From contig CM033105.1 in assembly GCA_019321725.1 (NCBI GenBank), positions 17,825,861 through 17,889,860 on the forward strand: DNA of 64,000 bases. Direction: 5' to 3'. The notes under the pieces are model-generated. The model had not been told where the DNA came from. It worked only from the letters and a program-made list of their open reading frames with translations, and did not search any database. Source of the DNA: Paulownia fortunei (lineage: Eukaryota > Streptophyta > Magnoliopsida > Lamiales > Paulowniaceae). A program made the position numbers and the translations under genes. Shown here piece by piece: positions 13,467-25,854 of the stretch (positions within the stretch are counted from its first letter, which is position 1; each line of letters starts with the position of its first letter).

Positions 13467-15723
13467 TCCCCAATCTATCCAGTAGAAAGATATTACACTT
13501 CTAGAAGAATGGATCCTTGAAGATGCTGTGAAACCAGGACCTATAGAATCTTTAAAACCAAACACGCAACTCAAATCTATAACTCAATACCAAAATGGAA
13601 GAGTTAGGCTTTCTTTCGATAGAAGATCAAGTAGCTCTAACCAATCTGAAAATTCTTCTATAATAGATACCATTGATTTAGAAAGAGTTTCATAAATACC
13701 TTCAGTCATAGATATTCCAAGTAGACCAAGATATTCTAATTCAGATATACCTAATTCTACATTTAGAAACGTAGACTACTCTACAAAATTCCAAAGACTA
13801 GTTTATTCAAATACTAGGGCACAAGAACCAGGAACAGAACAAGATCACTCTAGTCCAACCTTTCTTCAATAACAGATTATTAATGAATTAAATGTTATAG
13901 AAAAAGAATTCCAGGTTAATAAAAAATTCTTACATGATGATTTCTATTATGAACAAAATCTAGAAAAAAGATCGTGATTCTTAGAATTTTCTTAGGTAAT
14001 AGAGAACAAATCCAAGAATTTTTTTATGAATTTGTAAATGAACATAAAATTCATATTTTATTCTTTGATTGGTTTGAAATATATGCTTCTGAAAATTCTT
14101 TAGAATACCCTTTTAATAAATCAGTAAAGTCTGTTACCATTAGGATAAAGCACCAGAATGGGAAACTATTAGTGATTCTAAGAAAATCCAGTCAAATCAT
14201 CCTCATTTTTAGGGTATAAAACTCAGTATTCAAAATCAATAGGTTGAACCTATTCCAATTAAAACTCCAGGAGACAATGATAAAAATAATATAAAAACAT
14301 AGCTGTACAAAATAATTATACAAATACAAATTTAAATACCATAGGAAAACAACTTGAGAGGATAGAAAAATATATACAAAAACAACCTCTTATAACTATA
14401 GATTCCTCAGAAAGAAATACATAAATAAACTTAAAAATTTACTCTTTAAACCTTATCAGATTTCCAAAAATAGTGTTAAAAATATTCAAGATAACAAAAC
14501 TGAATTTATTAAAGCAATACAAGATCAACTAAGTAGGATAGGACCTATGACCAGCAGTCCAACCAACTAATAGATTCAATTGCTCCAGATAATCCAACTT
14601 CAAATCTTAGAATAAATACTCTTAGTCATGATTCAAATATTAATGAAGCTTTAGAACAATTTCAGGAATCCAGTCCAAAAATCAATAAACTTATATGGCA
14701 ACAATCACCACAAAATTTACAAATCATTTCTTCACCCCTAGCTCAATCTCGATTTAATGCCTCTTCTGTCTATGATTGTAATATAGATGGAAAACCAAAA
14801 TATGAAATTCTTAGTATACACCAACAAATGACCATGGCTGCAAATGCCTATAAAACCCAAAATGGAACCCAAGATAGAATCGTAGCATAACTTCTTATTG
14901 CAGGATTCTCAGGTCAGTTAAAAGGATGGTGGGATTATTATCTCACAAGTCAACAACATGAAGAAATCCTACATGCCGTAAAAACTAATGAAGAAGACAT
15001 ACCAAATTTAGATGAAGAAGGAAACCTTCAACAAGATGCGGTTGCCAGGTTAATTCTCACAATTTCTTTACATTTCATAAGAGATCATTCTCACCTGAAA
15101 GATAAAAATGCCGAATTACTTTCAAATCTTAGATGTAGAAAACTTAGTGATTTCCAAAATTATAAAAATACTTTTTTAACTAGGGTAATGCTTAGAGAAG
15201 ACTCTAATCAACCCTTTTGGAAAGAAAAATTCCTTGCAGGATTACCAACTCTTTTAGGAGAAAAAGTTAGAAATAAAATTAGAGAAACTTGTGGAAAACA
15301 AATAATTCCCTATGATGAGTTTACATATGGACAATAAGTTAGTCTGACTCAACAGGAAGATTAAAAATTTGTCAAGATTTAAAACTCCAAAAAATATTTA
15401 AAATGGGAACTGAAGAAAACTAAGTTAGAATTAGGAACATTCTGTCAACAATTTGACATTGATCCTAATAAACTATCTTCAGAATGCCTAGGAAACTGTA
15501 GCAAAACTTATAAAAAATCCCATAAAGAATACTCTAAATCTCGTAAAAGATATCATAGAAAGAAACCTTTTAAATCTTAAGAAGAATACTACAAGAAATC
15601 TCATAGAAAGAATAAATCCAAAAAACCTAAACAAAATCCTTTTAAAAATATTAAATGCTATAGATGCCATAAATCAGGACACAACTAATTATTGTAAATT
15701 TAAAAGAAAACTTCAAGAACTTC
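13467..15723 (+). pseudogene. Viral coat/capsid region with CCHC zinc knuckle, broken
   Basis: The stretch codes for charged, lysine- and glutamine-rich sequence in shifting frames. It ends with a basic K/R/S-rich block (about 15500-15640) and a zinc-knuckle start CYRCHKSGHN at 15656-15685, followed at once by a stop. The final Cys of the C-x2-C-x4-H-x4-C pattern is only available in another frame. A basic tail plus zinc knuckle before the protease is the usual layout of caulimovirid coat proteins, which bind nucleic acid. Several internal stops are seen, for example near 14890 and 15336. Confidence 0.65.
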
Positions 15724-15740
15724 AGTTAGATGAATAAATT

Positions 15741-16348
15741 ATGAATAAAATTTCAAATCTTTTAATTGACTCCTCCGAATCAAATCCCGGTTCAGAATTT
15801 GAAAATTTCTCCTCAAGATCTAAAGAAGACAATAAATCCCTTCAATTAGATGAATTAGTCACATCCAGTCCAAATTCTGATTTCAAGTCTGAAAAACATG
15901 TTAGTGTTCTTACTAAAGAACAACAATTCCATCTAGAAATCTTAAAAAACATAAATGATCCTAATCTTCAAAAAGAATACCTTGATAAAATATTAAAATC
16001 CTTTGATAAAGAGGAAAAAGAAAGAGAAAATAAAAATACAATTTTACCAAATACTTCCAAAAATACTTACAATCTAACAAATATACTAGGAAAAGAAAAA
16101 AGAGTTGAAAAATAAAGATATATATTACACAAGATTTACAAAAAAAAATGAAAGAAGTAAAAACAGAATTAAAAGAATTAAAAGAAAAACAAAAACAAGA
16201 TTCTGAAGCTATAAAATACATTATAGAAAAAAATAGAGATATTGAAAATTCTGAAAATGAAGAAATTGAAGAAGAAGAAAATAATGAATTAAAAAATATA
16301 CAAAATATTGAAAAAAATCCAGAAGACTTTCTATTTGTTCTTAGATAA
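15741..16348 (+). pseudogene. Acidic, coiled-coil-like viral linker region
   Basis: Two adjacent open blocks (15741-16115 and 16148-16348) lie between the zinc knuckle and the protease. They are very rich in Glu, Lys, Asn and Ser, with an E/K heptad-like run in the second (KTELKELKEKQKQDSEAIKY). A frame break separates them. I assign no enzyme function. Position suggests a spacer in the polyprotein. Confidence 0.5.
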
Positions 16349-16379
16349 ATAACATCAAGAAAATACATAATAAAAATAA

Positions 16380-16640
16380 CCCTCAAATTTTCAAAAAATT
16401 TAAGATTGATACAATTATACTATTTGATACTGGTGCAGATTTAAATTGTATAAAATCAGGAATTGTACCTAAAAAATTTCAAGCAAAAACTAATGAAAAA
16501 CTTTCAGCTGCTAACAATTCTAAATTAAATGTTAATTCCAAAACTAAAGCCTCAATTTTAAATAACGGAATTTCTTTAAAACTTCATTTGTTAAAGATAT
16601 ACACCATACTCTGATTTTATGAACACCTTTTATAAATTTC
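16380..16640 (+). pseudogene. Viral aspartic protease remnant
   Basis: The motif IILFDTGADLNCI lies at about 16414-16452 (DTGA at 16426-16437). This is the active-site signature of retroviral-type aspartic proteases, with the catalytic Asp present. It lies just before the reverse transcriptase, as in caulimovirids, where it processes the polyprotein. The frame ends at a stop near 16618. Confidence 0.75.
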
Positions 16641-16859
16641 ATAACCCCTTACACAGTTGGTACTGATTCAATCTCTTTTAAAAGCCAATCACAAAAAATT
16701 ACGGTTTGATTTTCTTGAGAAATCTAGAACTAGGAATCTCAATCTTGTTCAATCCATGAAAATACTATCTCTAATCTTATACAAGAAAAAAAAAATTCGC
16801 TTAGAAAATCTTAAAAAAAATATTTCTTTAAAAAGAATGCAAAAATAATTAGAAACGCT

Positions 16860-18260
16860 AGAAGTTAAAGAAAGAATATTTAAATTTCAAAATCTTTTTG
16901 AAAAAAAAAATTGTTCTGAACTGCCAAATGCCTTTTGGAATAGAAAACAACATATTGTTGATCTTCCTTATGAAGAAAAGTTTGATGGAAGACAAATTCC
17001 AACAAAAGCCAGACCAATTCAAATGAACCATGAATTAGAAGAATATTGTAGAAAAGAAATAAAAGATGTAGAAGATAAAAAAAATAATTTCCAAATCAAG
17101 ATGCTCTTGAGTTGTGTTGCTTTCTATGTTAATAAAAATTCTGAAATTGAAAGAGGAACTCCTAGACTTGTCATAAATTATAAACCCCTTAACAAAGTTT
17201 TAAGGTGGATTAGATATTCAATTCCAAATAAAAAAGATTTGTTGCAAAAACTTATTGTGCATTCATATTCTCAAAATTTGACATGAAATCAGGATTTTAG
17301 CAAATTCAAATTTCTAAAAAAGATAGATATAAAACTGCCTTTACTGTCCCTTTTGGTCAGCATGAATGGAATGTGATGCCATTTGGTTTAACAAATGCTC
17401 CTTCTGAATTCCAAAGAATCATGAATGAGATTTTAACGATTATTCTAAATTCTGTATTGTTTATATTGATGATGTACTAATATTTTCAAATACTTTAGAA
17501 GAACACTTTAAACATTTAAAAACTTTTCTCTATATTGTAAAACAAAATAGTTTAGTTGTTTCTAAATAAAAAATGAGTATATTCCAAACTAAAGTCAGAT
17601 TCTTAGGACATTATATATCTCAGGGAACTATAACTCCTATTGAAAGATCTTTACAATTTGCTAATAAATTCCCAAATAAAATTCTTGATAAAACACAATT
17701 ACAAAGATTCTTAGGAAGCTTAAATTATATTTTAGATTTTTGCCCAAACATTAATAGAATGGTAAAACCTTTACATTATAGGCTTAAGAAAAATCCCGTT
17801 CCTTGGTTTGATGAGCATATTGCTCTAGTTAAAGAAATTAAGAAACAAGTTTTAGAAATACTATGTCTCCATATAGTTGATCCTAGCTTATCTAAAATCG
17901 TTGAAACAGATGCCTCAGATATAGGTTATGGTGGTATTTTAAAACAAAAATAGGGGTAAAAAGACTGTATAATACAGTTTACTTCAACACATGGAATGAT
18001 ACCCAAAAAAATTATTCTACTATTAAAAAAGAAATTTTGAGTATTGTTTTATGTATTCAAAAATTTCAAAAGTGATCTTTTAAATCAAATTTTTTTACTC
18101 AGAATTGATTGCAAAAGTACTAAAGAAGTTTTACAAAAAGATGTTCAAAACCTTGCATCAAAACATAGTTTTGCACGATGGCAAGCTATTTTGAGTATTT
18201 TTTATTTCGAAATTGAATATATTAAAGGAGATACAAATTCTATACCATATTTCCTTACCG
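16860..18260 (+). pseudogene. Viral reverse transcriptase and RNase H, broken
   Basis: From the N side are VDLPYEEKFDGRQIPTKARP-like entry sequence (near 16960), then PRLVINYKPLNK (17160 on), the FGQHEWNVMPFGLTNAP block (about 17353-17403), the catalytic YIDDV at 17462-17476, and FLGHYISQGTITP followed by FLGSLNYI in the connection domain (17573-17953). RNase H shows ETDASDIGYGGILKQK near 17908-17952. The frame shifts around 17290, 17430 and 17950 and has stops, so no active enzyme is encoded. The YIDDV and RNase H layout without an integrase distinguishes it from Gypsy retrotransposons. Confidence 0.88.
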
Positions 18261-18283
18261 AGAATTTCTTCAAAACAGGGTCA

Positions 18284-19344
18284 ATGCCGTCCAAAAAGGA
18301 CAAAGGTAAAAAGTCTGCCCAAAACTCTATTGATTCCATCAAACCAAAATCCTGGTATGAAGCCATCATCAAAGAAGAGGAAGAGCTTAAAGATATACCA
18401 CTCAGTCAAAACTCCAAATACTAAAACAAGAAACCCCTAACTTTGAAACTAGACTTCAACTTCTTGAAACCCTCTTTGAATTACCATAAATCAAGAAAGT
18501 CTTGGCACAAGCACAACAAAAGAAAAATTCCAATGAAAACTCTTCAAAACCAGTCACCATTTTAAATACTTTTCAGGTATTGTCAAAATTAGATGATTCT
18601 TCTAAAACCCATTCACAAAAATAAATTTCAAATTCTCACATTTCTTTGGCCCAAGATTCTTCAAAAACCTCTTTAGAATTCTCCATGAAACCTCAATGGC
18701 AGAACATTATCAATATAGAAAAAAGATTTCATGAAAATAACCCTATGCAGACTCTTCAAAAATACTTTGTTAAATGATGGTATTATAAGCCATGGGATAC
18801 TAATAAAACTCCTTACTTCTATCAAACCATTTTTGACGTTACTGAGTCTGTCCAAAATTCCTTCAATCTTTTCAAAACCCAATACAAACCCTGGCAGGAA
18901 GAAGAAAAATTCCAACCCCTGGCTCTTTCCTGCACAAAATTCTACCTCCCATTGGTTCTTGCATGGACAGCTGAATTTACAGATCAAAAAATTCCAATGA
19001 TCCGAAGGAGATTCAATATAAAGTGGTGGGATAAATTCAAAATTCCTCCCAGCCTTTATACGATAAATGCCCAAAATTGGATTACAAATCATACCAATAC
19101 TCCTATAAGGATTCTAATACAAATTCCAAAAGTATTTCAGACATCACAATAATTAGAATTCCTTGCACAAAAATCTCAAATGACAGTTATGCTTGCAGTA
19201 GCTAAAACTCCTGACGAAATGCAAGCCATTCTGTCAAAATTCGCACCAAGACCCTTATCAGAGAAACCCGAATCCTCATCAAGTTTTGGAGATCCCTCAA
19301 TCAACTTAGAGGATGATGATGGACCTCTTTTTGAAAATAGTTGA
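18284..19344 (+). pseudogene. Second viral ORF, function unknown
   Basis: An ATG at 18284 begins MPSKKDKGKKSAQNSID. The region continues through stops and shifts to SFGDPSINLEDDDGPLFENS, which ends at 19344. The middle is rich in aromatic residues (QTLQKYFVKWWYYKP is not open throughout; IRRRFNIKWWDKFKIPP is visible near 19005-19055). Florendoviruses carry a second ORF after the polyprotein, and this stands in that place. I do not recognise a catalytic domain, and a transactivator role would be a guess. Confidence 0.55.
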
Positions 19345-19427
19345 ATGTAAATCATTGTTATATAAAAAAATAATGCAAAATTCTGTCAGCATGATGTCAG
19401 CAAAATACTGTGTAGCATAGTTCAAGA

Positions 19428-19492
19428 TGACATAAGCAATGATGTTAGCAGATACTATTTGACACTATTACAACACAAATTATCTATAAAAG
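19428..19492 (+). promoter_or_regulatory. Relic 35S-type pararetroviral promoter
   Basis: A TATA box TATAAAAG lies at 19485-19492, followed by AGGAGGCTCCCC. About 50 bases upstream is TGACATAAGCAATGATG (19428-19444), which resembles the tandem TGACG 'as-1' element of caulimovirid 35S promoters with the CG changed to CA or TG. The position right after the last ORF and before a long AT-rich leader is where the genomic RNA promoter belongs. Confidence 0.6.
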
Positions 19493-19499
19493 AGGAGGC

Positions 19500-19960
19500 T
19501 CCCCATTTCATAGCACAAGTTTTTTCCTTCAGATTTTAGCCTTTTTCTCTCCCCTCTATCTATAAAAACATGTAGAAGAAGCTTTCAAGTGTATTTTTAG
19601 GCAAACTTCTATCAAAATACCTTGTACCCAAACTTTGTATCAACCAATCGTTGAAAATTCCTCAAAAATATTGTAACTCAATATTTCAAATATAAAATGT
19701 TTGTTTTTAAATACTTATTTTTAATTTTATGTTTAACGCCGATTATACCGCCTGATTCTTTATATTCCTTTCTTTATACCTATGGAGATCTTTGCAATAG
19801 TATCCTCTTGGAGAAACTCGGGGTTCCCTCGATCTTTTTGCTTAAATTTCTTTTCTTGAGTTTCAACTTCATTAAATTCCTCTACATACTATGTTTTAAA
19901 TTTCTGCATATTATTTGTATCGTATTAAATTCTTCAAATTTAATTTTTCATTATCCTATT

Positions 19961-19964
<4 letters not shown>
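19500..19964 (+). other. Viral leader-like non-coding region
   Basis: This is AT-rich DNA between the TATA box and the right TA repeat. It has short open frames only; a 101-codon one at 19697-20002 is probably chance. I did not find a clear initiator-tRNA-Met primer site here. Confidence 0.4.

Positions 19965-19991
<27 letters not shown>
19965..19991. repeat. (TA)n run, right border of the viral insertion
   Basis: About thirteen TA units lie at the right end of the virus-like DNA. They mirror the TA part of the microsatellite at 12545-12594 on the left. Confidence 0.9.
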
Positions 19992-19994
<3 letters not shown>

Positions 19995-19999
19995 CTTGG

Positions 20000-21697
20000 T
20001 AAAGTTGATAATAAATGCATCTCCTTGATGAGGATTGACTCCTCCAACAAAGTAAATTAGCAAAGGTTGCCGCCTGCCATACAACTATAAATGAGGTCGA
20101 GGGTTTTTCTAGCAATAATCTTTCAATGATCAAGTCATGACTAGAGTTTAGGAAAATTGAATAGGATTAAAGCAGTAATAATAACAAAATGATTTTCACG
20201 TACCCGCAAATGAGGGAATAAGGGGTGTTTACAGATATTAAACTACGGATAATAATCTCATGAATTAAGTTGGACATGGATCCAAAGCTTTGAGGCCATT
20301 AAATTGGGCCTATTCATATAATTGGACCTCGTTATCCATTGGGCCTAGTGATATAATTGGGTTTGGATAAACAATTTGGCTTCAACCATTATTATACCCA
20401 TCATATAATAATAAGTGATTAATTAATCATACTATTTTAATAATATATTTATTTTTTAGATTCTTTTATCTTTTTAACTGAACTCCCCCCAAACAATCAA
20501 AGTGCCTTGAATATAATACATCCAAATTCTCCCATATTGCAAACTTGATTAATGCAAGTATTACAACTCAAAAAATATGCTTCAATTATGTTTTTTGTGA
20601 GTAATATTGAAGACAAATTAGAAAAAGGTACTTATCATTTTTCTTAATTACCTGCTAATTAATCCATCATTAGAAGAAAGCTTAGTGTCTTTCCAAGGAA
20701 GTCCATTTCATGAGAAGAAATGTTCATTCCCATTGAAAGGAGACAAACATTTCTCAAATATAAAAGTATAACATAGAATATTTAATTTGAATTTTGGGTG
20801 TACAATTGTGATTTCCTATTCTAACCAATCTTATCCTTTGAGATGAGTTAACTTCATCACACTTTATATCTGGTATAATAATCAAGCACTTTTGTGAGTA
20901 GAATCATGGTCTAGAGCATTATCGATTTGTTACTAAATCTTATCATTACTTCAAAATAAGTGATTATGGGGATAACTATCTCACACTTCAAGACAAAAAA
21001 ATGGGGTCTTAGTGGTTTAAACCTCTATGTCGTGTAACAAGCTATTATAATTAAGTTGGGAACTATGTTTTATTTATAGTCGCTTTGGACTTTTTTTTCC
21101 CATAAAGATCACTATCCTATATTGGAGATGGCAAATGCTGCAACCTGATCCAAACCCACCACACATGGTGATGAAAAAAAAATGAATTTCATGCATTTTT
21201 GTGGGACGTAATTATTCATGATTAACCGTAATTTGTAAAGTAGCATTAATAATGTTGGTGCATTTGGGTTCATCCATATTTGAGATAACTTGGAATTCTA
21301 CTGTGATAAAGATGATGGTTATTTTGTACCTCTCCTAATCGGATTCCAACTGTGATAGGGATAGAGATATATATTTTAAATAAAATTATCTCTCATAACT
21401 AACGGATATCATAAACAACGAGATACTACTTCTCTCTCAAAAAATAGAACACACTCTCCCTCATGTCTTTCTCTCTATGTCTCTCTTGGAGTATCACAAA
21501 ATTAGTTTCCCAAGGGTTTAAGGTGTGTGAAAAGGAGTATTCATTGGAGAGAAAAGAAGTCTGGCATAATTTCGTTCGTAGCATTCGGGGAGGCTTGTAA
21601 GCGAGTTACGAATCCGGATTGAAACAATTAATCTTTCACTACTTTATCGATTCACATATTATTTATTTGTGTGCACTCAATTTTGTAACAATTAAGC
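20000..21697. other. Intergenic DNA, no gene recognised
   Basis: The stretch is AT-rich. Around 21300-21650 it has the flavour of a degraded LTR or leader (CTCTCTC-rich, a poly-T tract, 'GAGCATTCG'-like segment), but no TG...CA ends, repeat partner or primer site could be shown. Confidence 0.4.
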
Positions 21698-23014
21698 CAT
21701 CAATGCTAATAATTATCTCTCACCAAATTAAAGTTAACAATAAAAATTATCAATCCATGAATAAAATCAACAATGTCCATAAATGACAAGTATGCATACA
21801 TCACAATACAAATAATAAATTTGAGTTGACATTTAGTGCATCATGTCGAGATAATTATTGGGTTATGGTGGTAATTAATGAAACATATCTCAAAAAAAAA
21901 TATGGCCTCCAAAAATACAGCCCCAGTAATACTGTCTTAAAAAATAACAACATTACATTTTTCAAGACCTATAACATGAATTTAAAATTGGGATATCGCA
22001 TTACCACCATCTTCATTAATTATCTCTCAAATAAATATCAATAAAAAGATAACATACATGAGCACCCTAAATGTCAACACCTATTTCATGCATATTCACA
22101 AATAATCACATTGCATAATCACAGAAAATGCAATTTTGTAAATCTATGGCATTATACCAATTTCTATCCAACTACAAAGAAAGGAAAAATAATTATAGGC
22201 TTTAAAAATAAATTCAAAATGTTCAAATAGGCTAGAAAAAATAAAAATAAAATTATGCCCATTTGGCAAAATTTTCAGTTTTTTTTTCCGGCTAGCCCAC
22301 ATGCCACTAGGCCGCCAACTAGTAGGTGCCCAGTGTCTGCCTACAACTAGCAATCGTGTGGCAGCCTTGCGCTAGTGTGTGCCAGCACACATGCTGGCAC
22401 ATGCCAACCAATTGCTTGGCTGATCACTTCCTGCTGCGACATGGCGCAACAACAACTTTTTTATTTTATTAAAACAGTCAATGCCTCGATTCGTGAGCAG
22501 CCATCTTCCCCGGTGTGTGTTTCTGAAGACACCATCTTTTTCGACAAAAATATTTAGAAAATCATATCAATCTCAATACTAACTCATTTTTGACACATAA
22601 TATACCAATTTAATCTTTTTTGTGAATATGCATGAAATGAGTGTTGACATTTAGGGTACTCATATATATTATGTTTTTATTGCTATTTATTTATTTGAGA
22701 GATAATTAATGGAGATGGCAGTAAGTTTTAGATTTATGTTTTAGGTCTTGAAAAATGTAATGTTATTTTTTAAGACATGTATTACTGGGGCCGTATTTTT
22801 GGAGGCCATATATTTTTCTGGGATATGTTTCATTAATTATCACCATAGCCCAACAATTATTTCGACATGACGCACCAAATGTCAATGCAAATTTATTATT
22901 TGTATTGTAATGTATGCATGCTTGTCATTTATGGATATTGTTGATTTTATTTATGGATCGATAATTTTGATTGTTTTCTTTAATTTAGTGGGAGATGATT
23001 ACTAGTCTTGGTGG
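21698..23014. mobile_element. Foldback element with long inverted arms (about 390 bp each)
   Basis: The left arm, about 21698-22108, and the right arm, about 22618-23014, are inverted copies of each other. Paired landmarks are ATGGCCTCCAAAAATAC (21901) with the reverse of GTATTTTTGGAGGCCAT (22793), and TGACATTTAGTGCATCATGT (21829) with the reverse of ACATGACGCACCAAATGTCA (22864). Arm identity looks around 85%. Ends resemble AAT.ATCTC.CAC.AAATTAAAG. Such long terminal inverted repeats are typical of foldback or MULE-type non-autonomous elements. No target duplication was found, so exact ends are uncertain. Confidence 0.75.
22270..22520. other. GC-rich spacer inside the foldback element
   Basis: Between the AT-rich arms lies a clearly GC-richer stretch. 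It has local palindromes such as GTGTGCCAGCACACATGCTG (22376-22395) and repeated CTAG-containing words (GCTAGCCCACATGCC, CAACTAGTAGG, CAACTAGC). It has no intact frame that I recognise. It could be captured host DNA or element-specific spacer. Confidence 0.5.
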
Positions 23015-25295
23015 TGAAATTTTCGATCTCATTGAATTGAACAAAATAATAAAAACTTACTTGGATCTGGGATAAATTTTATAGACTAGTACCTATATTT
23101 TGCACAATAAATTTAGAAATCTTAAACCAACTCACCAATTTTATATTAAGCAAATTGACCATGATAATGGATAAGTTATCCAATATTGTCGCGACTTAGA
23201 TGCAAACAATATACTTATGAACTAAAAGTAAGGTTTGCGCTTTAATTTGTTTAAGCCGCAAACACAAGACTTTAAGTTGCACAATATTGTCATGACTTAG
23301 ACGCTGAAAATATATGAATGGATCAAAAATAAAGTTTGCACTTTAAGTTATTTAAGCTGCAAACATGAAATTTGAACAAAGAGTTTAAGCTCCATTTAGG
23401 AATATGAGCTCACTCACTCATGAGAGTTCTAGTTATTCTAAGATTGTTGTTTGAGCTGATATATAGACATTTATTACTTATGTTGTTATTAATATACATC
23501 ACCTAACTTGAGGCTGATTGTAGAAATTAAAAAGTTAAAATGGGATCATATAAACCTCAGTGTCTCACTTAATGAGAAAGCAAGATCTATTTACTCATTA
23601 CCCAAATTATTATACTGCCACACACAATGTGAAATACATGCTACGATGCTTTTCTTCGTAGTTGGAAGCAAATATCATTTGTTCTATAATAATGCATCAT
23701 ACAGATCTTTATTTCTCAATACTTAACTTGAGTTTTCTTCTAGTTTGTCCTCCATAATTTAAATAATTTTAAGAAAACTCATATTTAGCTACTAGACAAG
23801 TTAAATAGATTGTATAAATCCATATCGATTACTAAACTTAAATTAGTAACCTTATCTAAGTAATTTATCAAGGTACATTTATATGATTTTGTACTCTAAC
23901 AAAATCACTATTGTCTCATCTCTGTAGGCTACTTAATGTTAGATACGGTTACTCGTATGCCAATCATCTCAACTTGAGTGGCATATGGGGTGCGTCAATT
24001 TGGAATTTTCAAGTTAGGATCTTTTGGGTCGAGTAGCCAGCATATCATGGTAGCATATCTTGCTATCTGACACGAATTCAATTTTTTTTGGGTACCCGAC
24101 TTTTTGGATACCCAATCTATCAAGTTTGAATTTTTAATATAAGTTTTTTTTTGTGTATTGTTGGTGTTGTGTGATTGTGCAAATGCTGAAACAGAGGCAG
24201 CTCCCTGCCTCTATTTTTTCCTATGTTTTGCAGATGGATTGATTCCTTGGTTGCCATTTGCTTTTGTTCAAATGTTATATATTGAAACTTCTAAATAGTT
24301 GTATGTCCAATCCACCTTAAGATTAAGAATATCATGCTTTTTCTCTCGGAAATGGAGGACTATATATATTCTATTGATTGCATTGTGCAAGCCACTCATC
24401 TTCATTTAGAGATCATAGATCTTAAACATAATGGAACCTAATAGGGACAGGACAAAAGGGAATGACAACATCTCAAGCATTTAACCAATGAGGCAATATA
24501 ATGTATGTGTTTCAAACAAAGACATTAATCTACATGACTTGTGTTTCTAACTCAAGCATTTAATAAATTTGATATATAATTACAATACATTGAATTACCA
24601 TTACAAACAATTCAAATATTCAATATTCCAATTAACCCATTTACATGAACGTTCCAATTACAATCCAATTATTCAATTACAAATAATAACATGAACATCA
24701 TCAATTTAACAATTTAACATATAAGCTCATATATAGAAATTTTAGTAGTAATGGAGCAACAACAGTGTGGCTCAATTAAATACTCATTGATTCATAGATA
24801 ATCCAAAAGACCAAAAAAGTCATAACTCATCTTTTAAATTTCCGCTCCTACTATTTCATATGCTTTCTACATGCAGCAAGTATAAAATGAAATATAATTT
24901 TTCATGCCGCCACAATGATAACGAAACACGCACTGATCAGGCCCCAATAATGATCTATCATAACTCAATACTAGTTGAAATCGAATAATTGCTAAGAACA
25001 TTTCAAATACCAGTTATATAAATAACTTCTTGTTACATATCCTTCTAGAATTTCAAGAATCGAATGCTAGCTTTGCCTGGCACAAGACCAAGCTCTGTAC
25101 CACATTGTCATACCCCAAAAGTTTCACCCAAAACAAACTTTATCTCAAGGCACGAACTCCAAAAACCCAAGTCATGTATAAAGCTAAACAAAAACATAAT
25201 CATATCAAGGTCCAAAGTAAACAATATTGACAAAATTTCCAATCCAAGACAAACTCAAATTCTTAATAACTTATTTTAAAAAAACTTAAGAACTA
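23015..25295. other. Intergenic DNA, no gene recognised
   Basis: There are only short chance frames. A short repeated segment near 23190-23360 (paired 'GCGACTTAGATGCAAACAAT' and 'CATGACTTAGACGCTGAAAA', each followed by 'AAAGT..GTTTGC.CTTTAA') suggests an old local duplication of about 110 bp. No terminal repeats were found. Confidence 0.4.
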
Positions 25296-25300
25296 GGGTG

Positions 25301-25583
25301 TGAAAGAAAAGAGAAGAAGAATTGATTCAGTAAACCTTTTTATTTGATATATGGTATGTGAGTTACAAAGCTCTGTTTGTATACACAGTAAGACACATAA
25401 ATAAAAAATACAAGGACAACTAAAAATGGAATGTACAACCAAAAATCAAGCAACATATCAAGCTATTTACATATAAATTACAATAAGAATCAAATCAGCA
25501 AACTTAACTACAGATTTGGTGGAAGTGTGATAATAGCCTTCTTGATCTTGTGCTATTTGACTACTAACTTTCCAAATTTAACA
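25301..25583 (-). repeat. 3' LTR of the Copia element
   Basis: It is a direct repeat of 28800-29091, for example sharing TTTGATATATGGTATGTGAG and AAGCTATTTACATATAAAT. Ends are TG...CA. On the minus strand a purine tract (GAGGGGAG, from 25591 to 25584) abuts it, as expected for plus-strand priming. Confidence 0.95.
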
Positions 25584-25854
25584 CTCCCCTCAAGTTGGAA
25601 CATGAATATTAAGAGTGCCCAACTTGTATAGATGAGATTGAAATATTAAACTTCCTGAGGGCTTAGTGTATATGTGTGCAATTTGGATATGAGATGGTTT
25701 AAAGCAAGTTGAAGTTTCCCTTGACAAAATCTTCTCTCCCTATGTGGCAATGTAACTCAATATATTTTCGTACGTTTATGAAACATCGAATTTGTTGTAA
25801 TGTGTATAGCAGGTTATTATCACAGTTTAACATTGTAGATCCCAAATGATTGAC

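Larger units (their letters stand above)
12595..19964 (+). mobile_element. Endogenous pararetrovirus (Caulimoviridae, florendovirus-like), near-complete and decayed
   Basis: In order on the plus strand are a movement protein region, a coat region ending in a zinc knuckle, an acidic linker, an aspartic protease, reverse transcriptase with YIDDV, RNase H, a second downstream ORF and a 35S-like promoter. There are no LTRs and no integrase. The length between the flanking TA repeats is about 7.4 kb, the size of one caulimovirid genome. The layout of one long polyprotein plus one downstream ORF, and insertion at TA repeats, match what is described for endogenous florendoviruses. Every region has stops or frameshifts, so no intact viral protein is encoded here. 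Confidence 0.85.

Noticed and set aside
21290..21697. Possible degraded LTR before the foldback element
   Set aside because: The sequence flavour is suggestive, but no TG...CA ends, target duplication, primer site or second copy was found.
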